Position numbers and translations under genes: made by a program
DNA from: Micavibrio sp.
Lineage (GTDB): Bacteria; Pseudomonadota; Alphaproteobacteria; Micavibrionales; Micavibrionaceae
Reading direction: 5' to 3'
Assembly: GCA_028290825.1 (NCBI GenBank)
Contig: JAQGJB010000115.1
Coordinates: 1-44,091 of the forward strand
DNA: 44,091 nt
In this document: positions 15,721 to 24,609 of the stretch, piece after piece
Position numbering within the stretch: position 1 is the first letter of the stretch
Layout: each line of letters opens with the position of its first letter
Notes under the pieces: model-generated
The model's database searches: none
The model's input: the letters and a program-made list of their open reading frames with translations, nothing else
What the model was told of the DNA's origin: nothing

Positions 15721-16431
15721 CTACGCTGCCTTTGCCTGTTTCAGATGATGCTTCAAAAAGTCATCAGTGCGCTGGTGTGCCAGCTTTGTCGCCGCTTCAT
15801 CGTAATGTTCACCATTGATGCGCGTGAAGGCGTGATCGACACCGGGATACGAATAGAGGGTCACATTCGGGTTCCCGGCGAGACCTTCCTTGATCTTTGC
15901 CTGGGCGTCTTTGCTGATGAATTTATCTTCTTCGGCCAGGTGCATCAGCAGGGGCGTCTTGATTGATTTCACTTCATCAAGCATCGCATCGATTCCTGCA
16001 CCGTAATAGGATACCGAGACATCGATATTGGTATGGGTCGACATCATGTAGGCCAGTTTCCCGCCAAGGCAGAAGCCGACGCAGCCAACCTGGCCGGTGC
16101 TTTCAGCATGACCGCGGAAAGTGTGCGCCGTTGCACGAAGATCGTCGATCCCCGTTTCCACATCAAAGGCGTTATAGAGCGCGAAGGCTTTGGTCCATTC
16201 TTCCTTGGTCTTGTCGGTCAGCTGCACACCCGGTTCGAGCCGCCAGAAAAGGTCAGGGGCGACCGCGATATAACCCTTCGCGGCCATGGCGTCGCATTTC
16301 TTGCGCATCTCGGCATTCACGCCGAATATTTCCTGGATCATGATGATGGTCGGTGCGGGCAGGACAGCCGGCATGGCGACGTAAGCGGTAAAGGATTTTC
16401 CGTCCTTGGACGGGATTATCATTTCAGTCAT
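15721..16431 (-). CDS. Dienelactone hydrolase family protein
   Basis: 236 residues, an alpha/beta hydrolase of the dienelactone hydrolase type. The catalytic cysteine lies in GFCLGG (about 139-144), the aspartate in AEEDKF and the histidine in GVDHAF, as in DLH. The N-terminal MIQEIFGVN motif with the substrate-contacting glutamate is also typical. True dienelactone hydrolases open the lactone ring in chlorocatechol breakdown. Most relatives of this length have unknown substrates, and no aromatic-degradation genes are nearby. GAGGG lies 6 bases before ATG 16431, but both it and part of the start codon are inside a 19-bp hairpin. The gene lies downstream of hisG and directly upstream of the zinc-ribbon protein gene. 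Confidence 0.9.
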   Translation of the reverse strand: MTEMIIPSKDGKSFTAYVAMPAVLPAPTIIMIQEIFGVNAEMRKKCDAMAAKGYIAVAPDLFWRLEPGVQLTDKTKEEWTKAFALYNAFDVETGIDDLRATAHTFRGHAESTGQVGCVGFCLGGKLAYMMSTHTNIDVSVSYYGAGIDAMLDEVKSIKTPLLMHLAEEDKFISKDAQAKIKEGLAGNPNVTLYSYPGVDHAFTRINGEHYDEAATKLAHQRTDDFLKHHLKQAKAA

Positions 16432-16476
16432 TAAATACCCTCTTTGAAGCGTGAAAATTCAAAGAGGGTATTTAAT
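16430..16476 (-). promoter_or_regulatory. 19-bp hairpin covering the Shine-Dalgarno of the hydrolase gene
   Basis: A perfect inverted repeat: arms 16430-16448 and 16458-16476, with a 9-nt loop. On the minus-strand transcript the 3' arm contains GAGGG and the first two bases of the AUG, so the ribosome-binding site would be closed. No T run follows, so it is not a normal terminator of hisG. A short upstream copy (AAATACC on the plus strand, 16481-16487) can pair with 16467-16473 and would compete with the hairpin, giving two exclusive folds. It may act as an RNA switch, a thermosensor or a DNA operator; the sequence does not decide which. Confidence 0.7.
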
Positions 16477-16503
16477 CAGAAAATACCGGCCGGTTACAGG
16501 GGC

Positions 16504-17238
16504 TTAAGCCATGCTGTACGCCATTTCAGGAACCTTGCTCACCGCGCGGGCCTGTTCCAGCCGATCGATAATCATCGCGCCGAGACGGGATTGGGGTTTG
16601 TCATCGCGCTGGACGAGGACGGCGCAGCTTTCCGACACGCGGAAAAGTTTTACCAAATCATTGACCTGAAGGCTTTTGCCACTCTGGACCACATCACAGA
16701 TGACATCGGCCATACCAAGACGAACCGTATCTTCCACCCCGCCATCGCGGACAATGATTTTTGCTGCCCTGATGCCACGGTCTTTGAGCCAGGCTTTCAG
16801 GGTCTCCGGGTAAGAGGTCGCAAAGCGCAGGCCGTTCAGATCCTGTTCGCGCGCAAGGCCGCTCTTTTCGGGGGCTGCAATATACAGGCTGCAGGCTGAG
16901 ACACCTTCGAACCGCATGGCCACGCCCAGGTTGGTTCTTTCACCACGGTTTCTAGCCGCAGCATTAAATTCGGTCAGCGTATCGAGGCCCACAATAGCCA
17001 TATCCGCCACACCTTCAGAGACAGCGTCCAGCGCATCGCCGGGACGCTGGATCAAGGCTTCCGCCGGGGCGATTTCATTCTGTGCATCGACCAGCGTGCC
17101 GTAATCGAGCTGGGGATCGGATTTCTTCACACTCAAATCCGCGGGTCCGAGAACCTGCGCGAAATCTTCCTTCAGGCGACCTTTTTTTGGCAGAACGATA
17201 CGGAAGATCTTGTTATCATTGGATAAATTGTTGCGCAC
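16504..17238 (-). CDS. hisG: ATP phosphoribosyltransferase
   Basis: 244 residues. It carries out the first step of histidine synthesis, joining ATP and PRPP. The PRPP/ATP-binding segments are visible: IVLPKKGRL near the N-terminus and the C-terminal phosphate loop region GVEDTVRLGMADVICDVVQSGKSL. The length is near the short form, which in other bacteria needs HisZ for regulation; hisZ is not in this window. I start it at GTG 17238 because GAAGG lies 6 bases upstream and the predicted promoter makes any earlier start impossible. It lies behind a TrpR/YerC-type regulator gene and has a promoter-operator of its own. Confidence 0.92.
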   Translation of the reverse strand: MRNNLSNDNKIFRIVLPKKGRLKEDFAQVLGPADLSVKKSDPQLDYGTLVDAQNEIAPAEALIQRPGDALDAVSEGVADMAIVGLDTLTEFNAAARNRGERTNLGVAMRFEGVSACSLYIAAPEKSGLAREQDLNGLRFATSYPETLKAWLKDRGIRAAKIIVRDGGVEDTVRLGMADVICDVVQSGKSLQVNDLVKLFRVSESCAVLVQRDDKPQSRLGAMIIDRLEQARAVSKVPEMAYSMA

Positions 17239-17265
17239 AGCACACCTTCTATTGTCGTTTTTTGT

Positions 17266-17305
17266 TTGTATCACTGTATTAGCATGATGATACAAGTTCT
17301 GTCAA
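17266..17305 (-). promoter_or_regulatory. hisG promoter with an overlapping operator dyad
   Basis: On the minus strand TTGACA (17305-17300), an 18-bp spacer and TGC-TAATAC (-10 at 17281-17276, extended by TG) form a promoter. Perfect 8-bp arms TTGTATCA (17266-17273) and TGATACAA (17288-17295) flank the -10 box with a 14-bp spacer. This is what a repressor site would look like, and the gene just upstream encodes a TrpR-family DNA-binding protein. Binding by that protein is inference. Confidence 0.6.
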
Positions 17306-17318
17306 CAACAATGAGGGG

Positions 17319-17618
17319 CTATTTTTGCCGGTCGAGGATGATTTTATAGCCCTGATGCGGCTCCTGCTGCAGGTAGCGGGCGACGCGGCCCACGGTTGTT
17401 GTGCTGGCCCCGGTCAGCGCACTGATATCGCGGTAAGAATGTCCGCCTGCATGCAGCAACCTTGCAATAACCCAGCGTTCCGAAAATTCAGCGAGTTCCT
17501 TGCGGGTGCAGAGATCGGTCAGGAAACGGCGCACCTCTTCGGAGGAACGCAATGATGCGATGGCCTCAAATAAGGCCTCCTCCTGGTCCGCTGTTTCCTT
17601 TATGGTCGTCATCATCAC
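17319..17618 (-). CDS. TrpR/YerC-family regulator, probably of hisG
   Basis: 99 residues, the usual size of the TrpR-like YerC/YecD family. The helix-turn-helix reads RDISALTGASTTTVGRVARYL (about 62-82, a TrpR-type helix pair). The preceding helices EEVRRFLTDLCTRKELAEF are typical of the fold. In Bacillales, relatives called HisR/YerC are linked to control of histidine synthesis. Here the gene is directly upstream of hisG, and a dyad overlaps the hisG promoter, so a role as histidine-synthesis repressor is likely. Three ATG codons stand in a row at the start; there is no clear Shine-Dalgarno. It is divergent from the DUF6489 gene with an 18-base gap. Confidence 0.85.
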   Translation of the reverse strand: MMMTTIKETADQEEALFEAIASLRSSEEVRRFLTDLCTRKELAEFSERWVIARLLHAGGHSYRDISALTGASTTTVGRVARYLQQEPHQGYKIILDRQK

Positions 17619-17636
17619 ATTAGGCGGAGATTACCG

Positions 17637-17894
17637 ATGAAAGTCAATTTTGATATTGAATGCACCCCCGAAGAAGCGCGGGCGTTTCTGGGCCTTCCGA
17701 ATATCGCCCCGATGCAGGAGCGCATTATGAAAGACATGGAGGACCGCATCGCCGAGAACTTCAGCAAGCTCGACCCTGAGACTCTTGTCAAAACATGGAT
17801 GCCGATGAGCATTCAGGGCTGGAACGACATGCAGAAAATGTTCTGGAGCCAGATGTCGCAAGCATCAGGCGCACCTGAGAAGAAAGACAAGTAA
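17637..17894 (+). CDS. DUF6489 family protein
   Basis: 85 residues beginning MKVNFDIECTPEEARAFLGL, the standard opening of this small alphaproteobacterial family. The rest is helical and ends in a lysine-rich tail. GGAG precedes the ATG. Function unknown; the helical C-terminal half with WMPMSIQGWNDMQKMFWSQM has a phasin-like look, but that comparison is weak. It lies 7 bases before mnmE and is probably transcribed with it. Confidence 0.85.
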   Translation: MKVNFDIECTPEEARAFLGLPNIAPMQERIMKDMEDRIAENFSKLDPETLVKTWMPMSIQGWNDMQKMFWSQMSQASGAPEKKDK

Positions 17895-17901
17895 TCCTGC
17901 A

Positions 17902-19230
17902 ATGATCGAGACTATTTACGCCCTTGCCTCGGCCCCGGGCCGTGCCGGAGTATCCGTCCTTCGCGTCTCCGGACCGCTTGCGAAGGATAGTTTAAGCGCC
18001 CTGAGCAATGAGAGTCTTCCCGGGCCGCGCCAGGCCACGCTGCGCACCCTGCGGTCGCCTGACTCCGGCCAGCCCATCGACAGCGCGATCGTTATCTATT
18101 TCGCCTCGCCCGCCAGTTTCACCGGTGAGGACGTCGTTGAGTACCACCTGCACGGCAGCCCGGCGGTGATCCGCATGCTGCTGAACGTTCTCGCGGCGCA
18201 ACCCGGCCACCGCCTTGCAGCGCCGGGTGAATTCACGCGGCGCGGGTTCGAGAACGGCAAGATGGACCTGACCGAAGCCGAAGCGATTGCCGACCTGATC
18301 AACGCCGAAACGGAATTGCAGCAGGCGCAGGCCTTCGCGCAGATGACAGGCGCCCTTGGCCGTCTTTATCACGGCTGGGCCGACACGCTGACCCGCGCCC
18401 TCGCCCATCTGGAAGCCGATCTGGATTTCCCCGATGAAGACCTTCCCGATGGCGTGGCCAATGACGTCCTGCCGGTGCTGTTCACTCTGGAACAGGACAT
18501 CACCGCACACCTGAATGATAACCGCCGCGGCGAGATGCTGCGCGACGGGGTCCATATCGCAATTATCGGTGCGCCGAATGCCGGTAAATCATCTCTGATC
18601 AACGCGCTGGCGCAGCGCGATGTCGCCATCGTTTCAGAACATGCGGGGACAACACGCGACGTCATCGAGGTTCACATGAACCTTGGGGGCTATCCGGTGA
18701 TCCTGGCCGACACGGCGGGTCTGCGCCCCGATCAGCTCAGCAACGATTCACACGGATTGATCGAGGGGGAAGGTATCCGCCGCGCGCTGGACCGGGCGCA
18801 GAACGCTGACCTTAAAATCCTTTTGTTCGATGCCACTTTGCTGCCCGACCTCGACCCCCCTACGAAGGCTTTGATGGATGCTAAATCAATCGTCGTCATG
18901 AACAAGGCGGACCGTGCCACGCTTGTCGTTCCGGGCCTTGGTATTTCCGCACTGATGGGACAGGGGCTGGACCAGCTTATGGCTGAAATCATTACCCGGA
19001 TCGAGGAAAGGGTGGGACGCCGCGATACCCCTTCCCTGACCCGCCAGCGTCACCGCACGGCGCTGAAGGAATGCCACAACGCCCTCACCCGTGCGATGCA
19101 GGTGTCCAGTCCGGAATTGATGGCCGAAGATGTCCGCATGGCTCTCCGCGCCCTTGGACGCATTACGGGCCGCGTCGATGTCGAGGATCTTCTCGACATC
19201 ATCTTCCGCGATTTTTGTATCGGCAAATGA
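17902..19230 (+). CDS. mnmE: tRNA modification GTPase MnmE
   Basis: 442 residues. With MnmG it installs the (carboxymethyl)aminomethyl group at U34 of certain tRNAs. The N-terminal formyl-THF-binding domain starts IYALASAPGRAGVSVLRVSG. The G domain has GAPNAGKSSLINAL (P loop, about 224-237), DTAG and NKAD. The C-terminal FCIGK with the essential cysteine is intact. It is encoded 7 bases after the DUF6489 gene. In many bacteria mnmE and mnmG are neighbours; here four unrelated genes separate them. Confidence 0.97.
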   Translation: MIETIYALASAPGRAGVSVLRVSGPLAKDSLSALSNESLPGPRQATLRTLRSPDSGQPIDSAIVIYFASPASFTGEDVVEYHLHGSPAVIRMLLNVLAAQPGHRLAAPGEFTRRGFENGKMDLTEAEAIADLINAETELQQAQAFAQMTGALGRLYHGWADTLTRALAHLEADLDFPDEDLPDGVANDVLPVLFTLEQDITAHLNDNRRGEMLRDGVHIAIIGAPNAGKSSLINALAQRDVAIVSEHAGTTRDVIEVHMNLGGYPVILADTAGLRPDQLSNDSHGLIEGEGIRRALDRAQNADLKILLFDATLLPDLDPPTKALMDAKSIVVMNKADRATLVVPGLGISALMGQGLDQLMAEIITRIEERVGRRDTPSLTRQRHRTALKECHNALTRAMQVSSPELMAEDVRMALRALGRITGRVDVEDLLDIIFRDFCIGK

Positions 19231-19233
19231 TTC

Positions 19234-19602
19234 TTATGGCGCCGGGTTCGGGTTAAACCGGCTATTGATCCACGACAGCATATAGGTATTCAGAATCCGA
19301 ACGGCTTCTGTCTCGTTTTTATTCGTGCCAAGTCCGATCACATGATCCGCCGATCCACCAGCGGCATCGTGGAATTCAAAGCGTCGTTCTTCAAAAGCAA
19401 AGAATGTTCCCTGCCCGTCCGGGGCGTAGGAGGCAATCCGGGTTTCAGTTGACGGCCGGTTATAAAGGACTTTCCCGGCTTCATCGACATGAATGAAATA
19501 AAGATAAGGCCGTGCAAAGGTGGGGCTGCTGACAATGCCCGTGGCTGTCTTGGTCCATTCATAGGTTAACGGTAATTTGCGGCCCATCATTTTCCTGTTC
19601 AT
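19234..19602 (-). CDS. Small unknown protein
   Basis: 122 residues, soluble, no family recognised. It appears beta-rich in the first part (PYLYFIHVDEAGKVLYNRPS) and ends with a helix (AVRILNTYMLSWINSRF). A start at codon 6 (ATG 19587) has AGGA 5 bases upstream and may be the real one, since no Shine-Dalgarno precedes ATG 19602. It converges with mnmE, leaving only three bases between stop codons. Confidence 0.55.
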   Translation of the reverse strand: MNRKMMGRKLPLTYEWTKTATGIVSSPTFARPYLYFIHVDEAGKVLYNRPSTETRIASYAPDGQGTFFAFEERRFEFHDAAGGSADHVIGLGTNKNETEAVRILNTYMLSWINSRFNPNPAP

Positions 19603-19706
19603 TTTTTATTTTTTCAGCAAATCATATTAAAAGCCTGAGAGTCAAATTCCGATATGACAGGAAACGGGGTGATTTCATCTGTTTCCTCGGGCATGATGCC
19701 GCCATC

Positions 19707-20651
19707 ATGGCTCATCATACAATGTCCGCCCGCGAATGGGCTTTGCTGCTTTTCCTGTCTTTGCTCTGGGGCGCGTCATTTCTGTTTATCAGGATAGCGA
19801 TGGAAGATATCGGCCCTCTGACCCTGGTCTTCCTCCGTACCGTCCTGGCGGCGGGCGTTCTCTGGGGTGTGGTTCGCGTGCGCGGCCTCGCGATGCCAAG
19901 GGGCCGCGCGGTCTGGGGCAGCCTGTTTGTGCTGGGGCTTCTTAATAACATTATCCCCTTTACCTTACTGTTCTGGGGCGAGATTTATATTTCCGCCGGA
20001 CTGGCCTCGATCCTCAACGGCCTGACCCCTTTGTTTGCAGTGGTTCTGGCTCATTACATGGGCAAGCATGAACGGATCACACCGAACCGTGTCCTCGGGC
20101 TGCTGCTCGGCATTGGCGGCGTTGCGGTTCTGATCGGGCCGGGCCTGCTCGGTGAAGTATTCGCCGGGGGTTCAGGTGAGCACGGATCGATGATGCTCAC
20201 GCTCGCAAAAGTCGCTCTTATTGTGGCGTCATGCAGCTATGCGCTGGCAGGAATTTACGCGCGTCGTTTTCGTGAATACCCGCCCCTGATCATTGCAACG
20301 GGCCAGGTGACATCGTCTGCGCTGATGTCGCTGCCCCTGGTTTTGCTGATCGATCATCCCTTCACGCATGCTTTCCCCGTCTGGCAGACCTGGATGTCCG
20401 TGGCCTGGCTCGGCATTCTCAGTACTGCGCTGGCCTATGCGATTTACTTCCGCCTTCTGGCCACGGCAGGGTCAACCAACATCACTCTGGTGACGCTGCT
20501 GGCGCCTGTTACGGCGATTCTGCTTGGCTGGCTGGTTCTGGGTGAGCATCTGATGCCACAGCATTTTGCGGGCATGGCGCTGATTTTTGCAGGGTTAATG
20601 GCGATCGACGGGCGGGTTTTTCACTCTGTGAAAATGTTTAATCGATCCTAA
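19707..20651 (+). CDS. EamA-family (DMT) transporter
   Basis: 314 residues with ten predicted membrane helices in two EamA halves, each about 140 residues. The first has LLWGASFLFIRIAMEDIGPL and the second TALAYAIYFRLLATAGST, both typical. Members export metabolites or take up small molecules; substrates cannot be predicted. ATG 19707 has no convincing Shine-Dalgarno. Upstream a 7-bp inverted repeat AGGAAAC/GTTTCCT (19659-19665 and 19681-19687) might be regulatory. Confidence 0.92.
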   Translation: MAHHTMSAREWALLLFLSLLWGASFLFIRIAMEDIGPLTLVFLRTVLAAGVLWGVVRVRGLAMPRGRAVWGSLFVLGLLNNIIPFTLLFWGEIYISAGLASILNGLTPLFAVVLAHYMGKHERITPNRVLGLLLGIGGVAVLIGPGLLGEVFAGGSGEHGSMMLTLAKVALIVASCSYALAGIYARRFREYPPLIIATGQVTSSALMSLPLVLLIDHPFTHAFPVWQTWMSVAWLGILSTALAYAIYFRLLATAGSTNITLVTLLAPVTAILLGWLVLGEHLMPQHFAGMALIFAGLMAIDGRVFHSVKMFNRS

Positions 20652-20718
20652 TATCTATCGTTAAAAAATTACTTTTCGTTGCCGATGCGCCAGCCGTCCG
20701 CGGGCCTGAAAAGATAAT

Positions 20719-21690
20719 TCACGCTGATATGGATTTGTGCTGCATAAGGCGCACGACCGCAACGGTCAGCAGCGTCAGCCCAACACCACCCCACAGATCG
20801 GCGAAATGATGACCGCCGATAAACGGCGTCGCCATGAAAACCAGCGCATTAAGGACAATAAAGACCGGAAACAAAATCCTGATGCCGCGCACGGCATAGG
20901 CGAATAGCATCGCCAGCGTGGCATGCAGCGAGGGGAAGGTAATGATGCCCTGCACTTTATCATGATCAATGGTTGTCAGCGTATGGTTTCGCAAATCCTG
21001 AAATATCTGCAAATAGGGTTCGTCGGGGCGCACATGGAAATAGCCGAACGCGCCCACCGCCGGCCAGAGTGCAGACAGAATAAGACAGCCAAGACAGGAT
21101 ACAATAAACAGCCCCATCAGCTCCCAGCACCGTTCTATGCGTCCGAGAAAATTCAAAATCACCAGCAGGAACACCATCTGCGGGATCAGCGTGTAATAGG
21201 TCACATGAAACAGCAGATGTACCGCATGATGCGCCATGACCCAGCGGTAAGCGGCCAGCCAGTCCAGGCCGAGCATCCTGTCCGCCGCAACAAGTGTCCC
21301 GTCAATCAAAGGCGGGTGCCAAAGCGCAATCACCGTATAGCTGAGGATTGCGGCAACAGTGGTAAAAACAAGCGTCACCGCCGCCATATGCGCCAGCGCG
21401 GCAATGCGCGGATCAGGTCTGAAGCGCCGGTAGATATAAGATAAAGCAAGCAGACCAAGAACCGGCAGCCCTACGCCGGGCAGCGTACCGGGTGCCAGAC
21501 TGATTCCGGAGGATTCCAGGCTCCATCCTGACAGCAAGCCAAGGCAAAATAAAAGCAGCCATACGATCCGGGTCCGTAAAGGACTGGAAAGGATCGGTGC
21601 TTCTATGGCCCGGTAAAATCTGAGAGCTTGGTGCATATCAGCACTATCATGAGATGCCGACGGATTTGGAGCAAGGTTTAATAAGGACAT
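20719..21690 (-). CDS. PAP2-superfamily membrane phosphatase/transferase
   Basis: 323 residues with six or more membrane helices after a polar N-terminus of about 40 residues. The PAP2 signatures are FPSLHATLAM (PSxH) and GGHHFADLWGG (GxHxxxD), about 35 residues apart near the C-terminus, giving the histidines and aspartate of the phosphatase site. The architecture, with the motifs only near the C-terminus and a long N-terminal membrane part, is like the inositolphosphoceramide-synthase/PAP2 C type. It may act on a lipid phosphate or transfer a phospho-headgroup. It is transcribed away from EamA, with 67 bp between convergent ends. Confidence 0.87.
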   Translation of the reverse strand: MSLLNLAPNPSASHDSADMHQALRFYRAIEAPILSSPLRTRIVWLLLFCLGLLSGWSLESSGISLAPGTLPGVGLPVLGLLALSYIYRRFRPDPRIAALAHMAAVTLVFTTVAAILSYTVIALWHPPLIDGTLVAADRMLGLDWLAAYRWVMAHHAVHLLFHVTYYTLIPQMVFLLVILNFLGRIERCWELMGLFIVSCLGCLILSALWPAVGAFGYFHVRPDEPYLQIFQDLRNHTLTTIDHDKVQGIITFPSLHATLAMLFAYAVRGIRILFPVFIVLNALVFMATPFIGGHHFADLWGGVGLTLLTVAVVRLMQHKSISA

Positions 21691-21729
21691 GGTAGCTGTT
21701 GCCGTAAAGGAAACTTTTTTAGCAATTCC

Positions 21730-22647
21730 CTAAAAGGACCTATTGCCTTTTCCGGCGGCCTTAACAACCCCGTTATTCAGTTCATATGTTTTGATGGTCG
21801 TCTCCGGCTGAACCGCTTCTCCGGGGTCGTGATCTGCGAAATCAGGTGTATGCCAGCTGAGGCGAAATCTGTTGCCATGCGTTTTTAACTCCGGACCGCC
21901 GTCATCCGTCAGTTCACCGTTAAAATACATTCCGCCCGTGGCGAATATTTCGTGGGAATGTCCATTGGGGTCAGGCTCAATCACCCTAAAATCAAAGCCA
22001 TACCACATGCTGTTACATTGTCCGGGGATGCTGGTGAGTAGAATAACTGTATGTCCGTTTTGGGGGTCCTTCATAATAGAAGGTTTTTTAAAGCGATAAG
22101 AACCAGGTTTCTCAAGGCTGTAATCGCTCGAGATGTCTATGACTTTGGTCCATGCATCTTGCTGGTCTTTGTTAATACTATATCCCAGGAGAGCCATATC
22201 ATCGGTACAGGGAATACCCTGTGACATTTTTACAAAAAGAAATTGCTGCTGCTGGTCGAATTGAAATTTTACCCAGTTCAGTCCGTAATGTGTTTCGTCA
22301 TCCTTGGGTGCAGGCTTTTCTGCAAGGATGAGTTTTATCGTTTCCTGAATATGCGCATTGAATTTCGCCAGATTAAAAGTGCCGGAAGGTTGGCAGTTCA
22401 GCTCGGCCGTCATCCAATGTTTAAATGCTTCATTGAGCAGACCCATAGGCAATTTTGCTTCAGGTGCAATATCCCCTTCTGTCGTGGCTGATGGAGGAAT
22501 CCGCAGAAGCTGTCTATTCAGGCTTTTAATTTCTGACAGGGCCGCCCCGGCCATTTCAGGTGAGCAGGTTCGATCTGCGTATGCTGGCCCTGCCTGTAAA
22601 ATAAGCGCCATCAGAATGATCAGGGAATGTTTCAAATAAAACCTCAT
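21730..22647 (-). CDS. Exported unknown protein
   Basis: 305 residues. A clear signal peptide ([19 protein letters not shown], cleavage after AYA at about residue 24) is followed by ADRTCSPE. Five cysteines lie in the mature part, suggesting disulphides in the periplasm. No family recognised. Its start region is divergent from mnmG, and the mnmG start lies 97 bp away. It is followed by the PAP2 gene on the same strand after 39 bp. Confidence 0.75.
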   Translation of the reverse strand: MRFYLKHSLIILMALILQAGPAYADRTCSPEMAGAALSEIKSLNRQLLRIPPSATTEGDIAPEAKLPMGLLNEAFKHWMTAELNCQPSGTFNLAKFNAHIQETIKLILAEKPAPKDDETHYGLNWVKFQFDQQQQFLFVKMSQGIPCTDDMALLGYSINKDQQDAWTKVIDISSDYSLEKPGSYRFKKPSIMKDPQNGHTVILLTSIPGQCNSMWYGFDFRVIEPDPNGHSHEIFATGGMYFNGELTDDGGPELKTHGNRFRLSWHTPDFADHDPGEAVQPETTIKTYELNNGVVKAAGKGNRSF

Positions 22648-22714
22648 GGAATATGGTTAGAAGGATGCAGTAAGGCCCGGCCCCGTCGTAACGGCTATTC
22701 AGAAAAGTGGAATT

Positions 22715-22723
22715 TTATCCACA
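22715..22723 (+). promoter_or_regulatory. Consensus DnaA box upstream of mnmG
   Basis: Exact TTATCCACA, 21 bases before the mnmG start codon. DnaA bound here could affect mnmG transcription. Confidence 0.6.
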
Positions 22724-22743
22724 GAGGGCGTATAACCCCCCTT

Positions 22744-24609
22744 ATGAGCACCCAGACCCATTTCGATGTGATTGTTGTCGGCGGCGGACATGCAGGCTGT
22801 GAAGCTGCGGCATCCTCGGCGCGCATGGGTGCAAGAACCGCCCTACTGACGCACAAGATCGAAACTGTCGGGGTCATGTCCTGCAATCCTGCCATTGGCG
22901 GTCTTGGCAAAGGCCATCTGGTGCGGGAAATCGACGCGCTGGACGGCGTTATGGGCAGGATCATCGATCAGGCCGGTATCCAATTCCGGGTTCTTAATTC
23001 TTCAAAAGGCGCTGCGGTTCGGGGGCCGCGCGCGCAAGCGGACAGGAAGTTGTACCGTAATGCCATGCAGGAAATGCTGCACAATTACCCAAATCTGACC
23101 TTGATCGAAGGTGCAGCAGACGATCTTATTCTGGATCGCAACGAATCGATTCGTGGGCTTAAGACACTGGATGGTAAGGTATATTCTTGTGGCGCGGTGG
23201 TTTTGACCACTGGCACTTTCCTGCGGGGCCTGATCCACCGGGGTGATGAAAGAATTGCTGCGGGTCGGGTAGGGGAAGCGCCGACAGTGGGATTGGCCAT
23301 AACTCTTGAGCGTCTCGGTTTTCCCCTTGGCCGTCTTAAAACCGGTACGCCAGCCCGCCTGGATGGCCGCAGTATCAATTTTTCAATTCTGGAAGAGCAG
23401 CCCGGCGACAACCCGCCTCAGCCTTTTTCCTTCATGAACACCGAAGTGACCGTGCCGCAGATTTCCTGCCACATTACCCATACCACTCCTAAAACCCACG
23501 ATATCATCCGCGCCAACCTCCACCGCGCTCCGATGTATTCGGGTGCAATTAAGGGAACAGGACCGCGCTACTGTCCGTCAATTGAGGACAAAGTCGTTCG
23601 TTTCGCCACCAAGGAACAGCATCAGATTTTCCTTGAGCCGGAAGGGTTAGACGATCCGACAATCTACCCCAACGGCATCTCCAACGCCCTGCCCATCGAG
23701 GTTCAGGACGAACTCCTCCGTACGATCCCCGGCCTCGAGAATGTCATTGTGAATCAATGGGCGTACGCTATAGAGTACGACTATTGCGATCCCCGCGATC
23801 TCGGTCCGACCCTCGAATCCAAGCGCCTTCCCGGTCTGTTCCTGGCTGGCCAAATCAACGGGACTACAGGCTATGAAGAGGCTGGCGCGCAAGGCTTAAT
23901 GGCCGGTATTAACGCTGCCCTCGCCTCCGGTGGCCGTTCTCGTGAATTTATTCTTGATCGGTCTGATGCATACATTGGTGTGCTGATTGACGACCTGATC
24001 ACCCGCGGTGCTCCTGAACCTTATCGTATGTTTACCAGCCGCGCCGAATACCGCCTGCGCTTGCGCGCGGACAATGCAGACCAGCGTTTGACCCCTGCTG
24101 GAATGGCTATTGGCTGTGTGAATGTTTCACGGGAAACACTGTGGATGAAAAAGGCAGAAAAACTGGCCGAAGCAAGAACATTGGCCCAGAGCCTCAATGG
24201 CACACCCAATGAACTCAATCCAAAAGGCTTTGCTATCAACATGGATGGTCAGCGCAGAAGCGCTTTTGATCTGCTCCGCCATACAGGGGTAGATTGGGCC
24301 AAAGTTTGTGGCGTTTGGCCGGAATTGGGGAACTTCGCTCCTGATATTGTGGAACAGATTGTTATTGACGCTCAGTATGCAGGATATCTGGATCGTCAGG
24401 ATACGGATGTTGCAGCGTTCAAGAAGGATGAAGCTTTAATGCTGCCTGTGGATCTGAACTATGCAGATCTGGGGAGTCTTTCGACGGAAATCCGTGTGAA
24501 GCTGGAAAAGGCGCGTCCGGCGACTTTGGGGGCTGCGGCCAGAATTCCTGGCGTTACACCTGCGGCTATAACTGCCCTTTTACGCCATGTGAAGCGCCGT
24601 GCAGCCTGA
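22744..24609 (+). CDS. mnmG: tRNA U34 modification enzyme MnmG (GidA)
   Basis: 621 residues. MnmG is the FAD-dependent partner of MnmE in wobble-uridine modification. The FAD-binding motif [15 protein letters not shown] is at the N-terminus, followed by [20 protein letters not shown] and later TGTFLRG, all conserved; the C-terminal helical domain is present. ATG 22744 is chosen because it starts the family's normal N-terminus; an open frame to 22627 would add a basic leader. One parS-like site lies in its coding sequence at 24123-24138. It overlaps rsmG by 11 bases. Confidence 0.97.
   Translation: MSTQTHFDVIVVGGGHAGCEAAASSARMGARTALLTHKIETVGVMSCNPAIGGLGKGHLVREIDALDGVMGRIIDQAGIQFRVLNSSKGAAVRGPRAQADRKLYRNAMQEMLHNYPNLTLIEGAADDLILDRNESIRGLKTLDGKVYSCGAVVLTTGTFLRGLIHRGDERIAAGRVGEAPTVGLAITLERLGFPLGRLKTGTPARLDGRSINFSILEEQPGDNPPQPFSFMNTEVTVPQISCHITHTTPKTHDIIRANLHRAPMYSGAIKGTGPRYCPSIEDKVVRFATKEQHQIFLEPEGLDDPTIYPNGISNALPIEVQDELLRTIPGLENVIVNQWAYAIEYDYCDPRDLGPTLESKRLPGLFLAGQINGTTGYEEAGAQGLMAGINAALASGGRSREFILDRSDAYIGVLIDDLITRGAPEPYRMFTSRAEYRLRLRADNADQRLTPAGMAIGCVNVSRETLWMKKAEKLAEARTLAQSLNGTPNELNPKGFAINMDGQRRSAFDLLRHTGVDWAKVCGVWPELGNFAPDIVEQIVIDAQYAGYLDRQDTDVAAFKKDEALMLPVDLNYADLGSLSTEIRVKLEKARPATLGAAARIPGVTPAAITALLRHVKRRAA
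24123..24138. promoter_or_regulatory. parS: parS-like ParB site inside mnmG
   Basis: TGTTTCACGGGAAACA, 15 of 16 matches to TGTTTCACGTGAAACA; the mismatch is in the central CGTG. Confidence 0.65.

Noticed and set aside
16430-16476. Hairpin as an intrinsic terminator of hisG
   Set aside because: On the minus strand no T run follows the stem, and the 3' arm runs into the next start codon.
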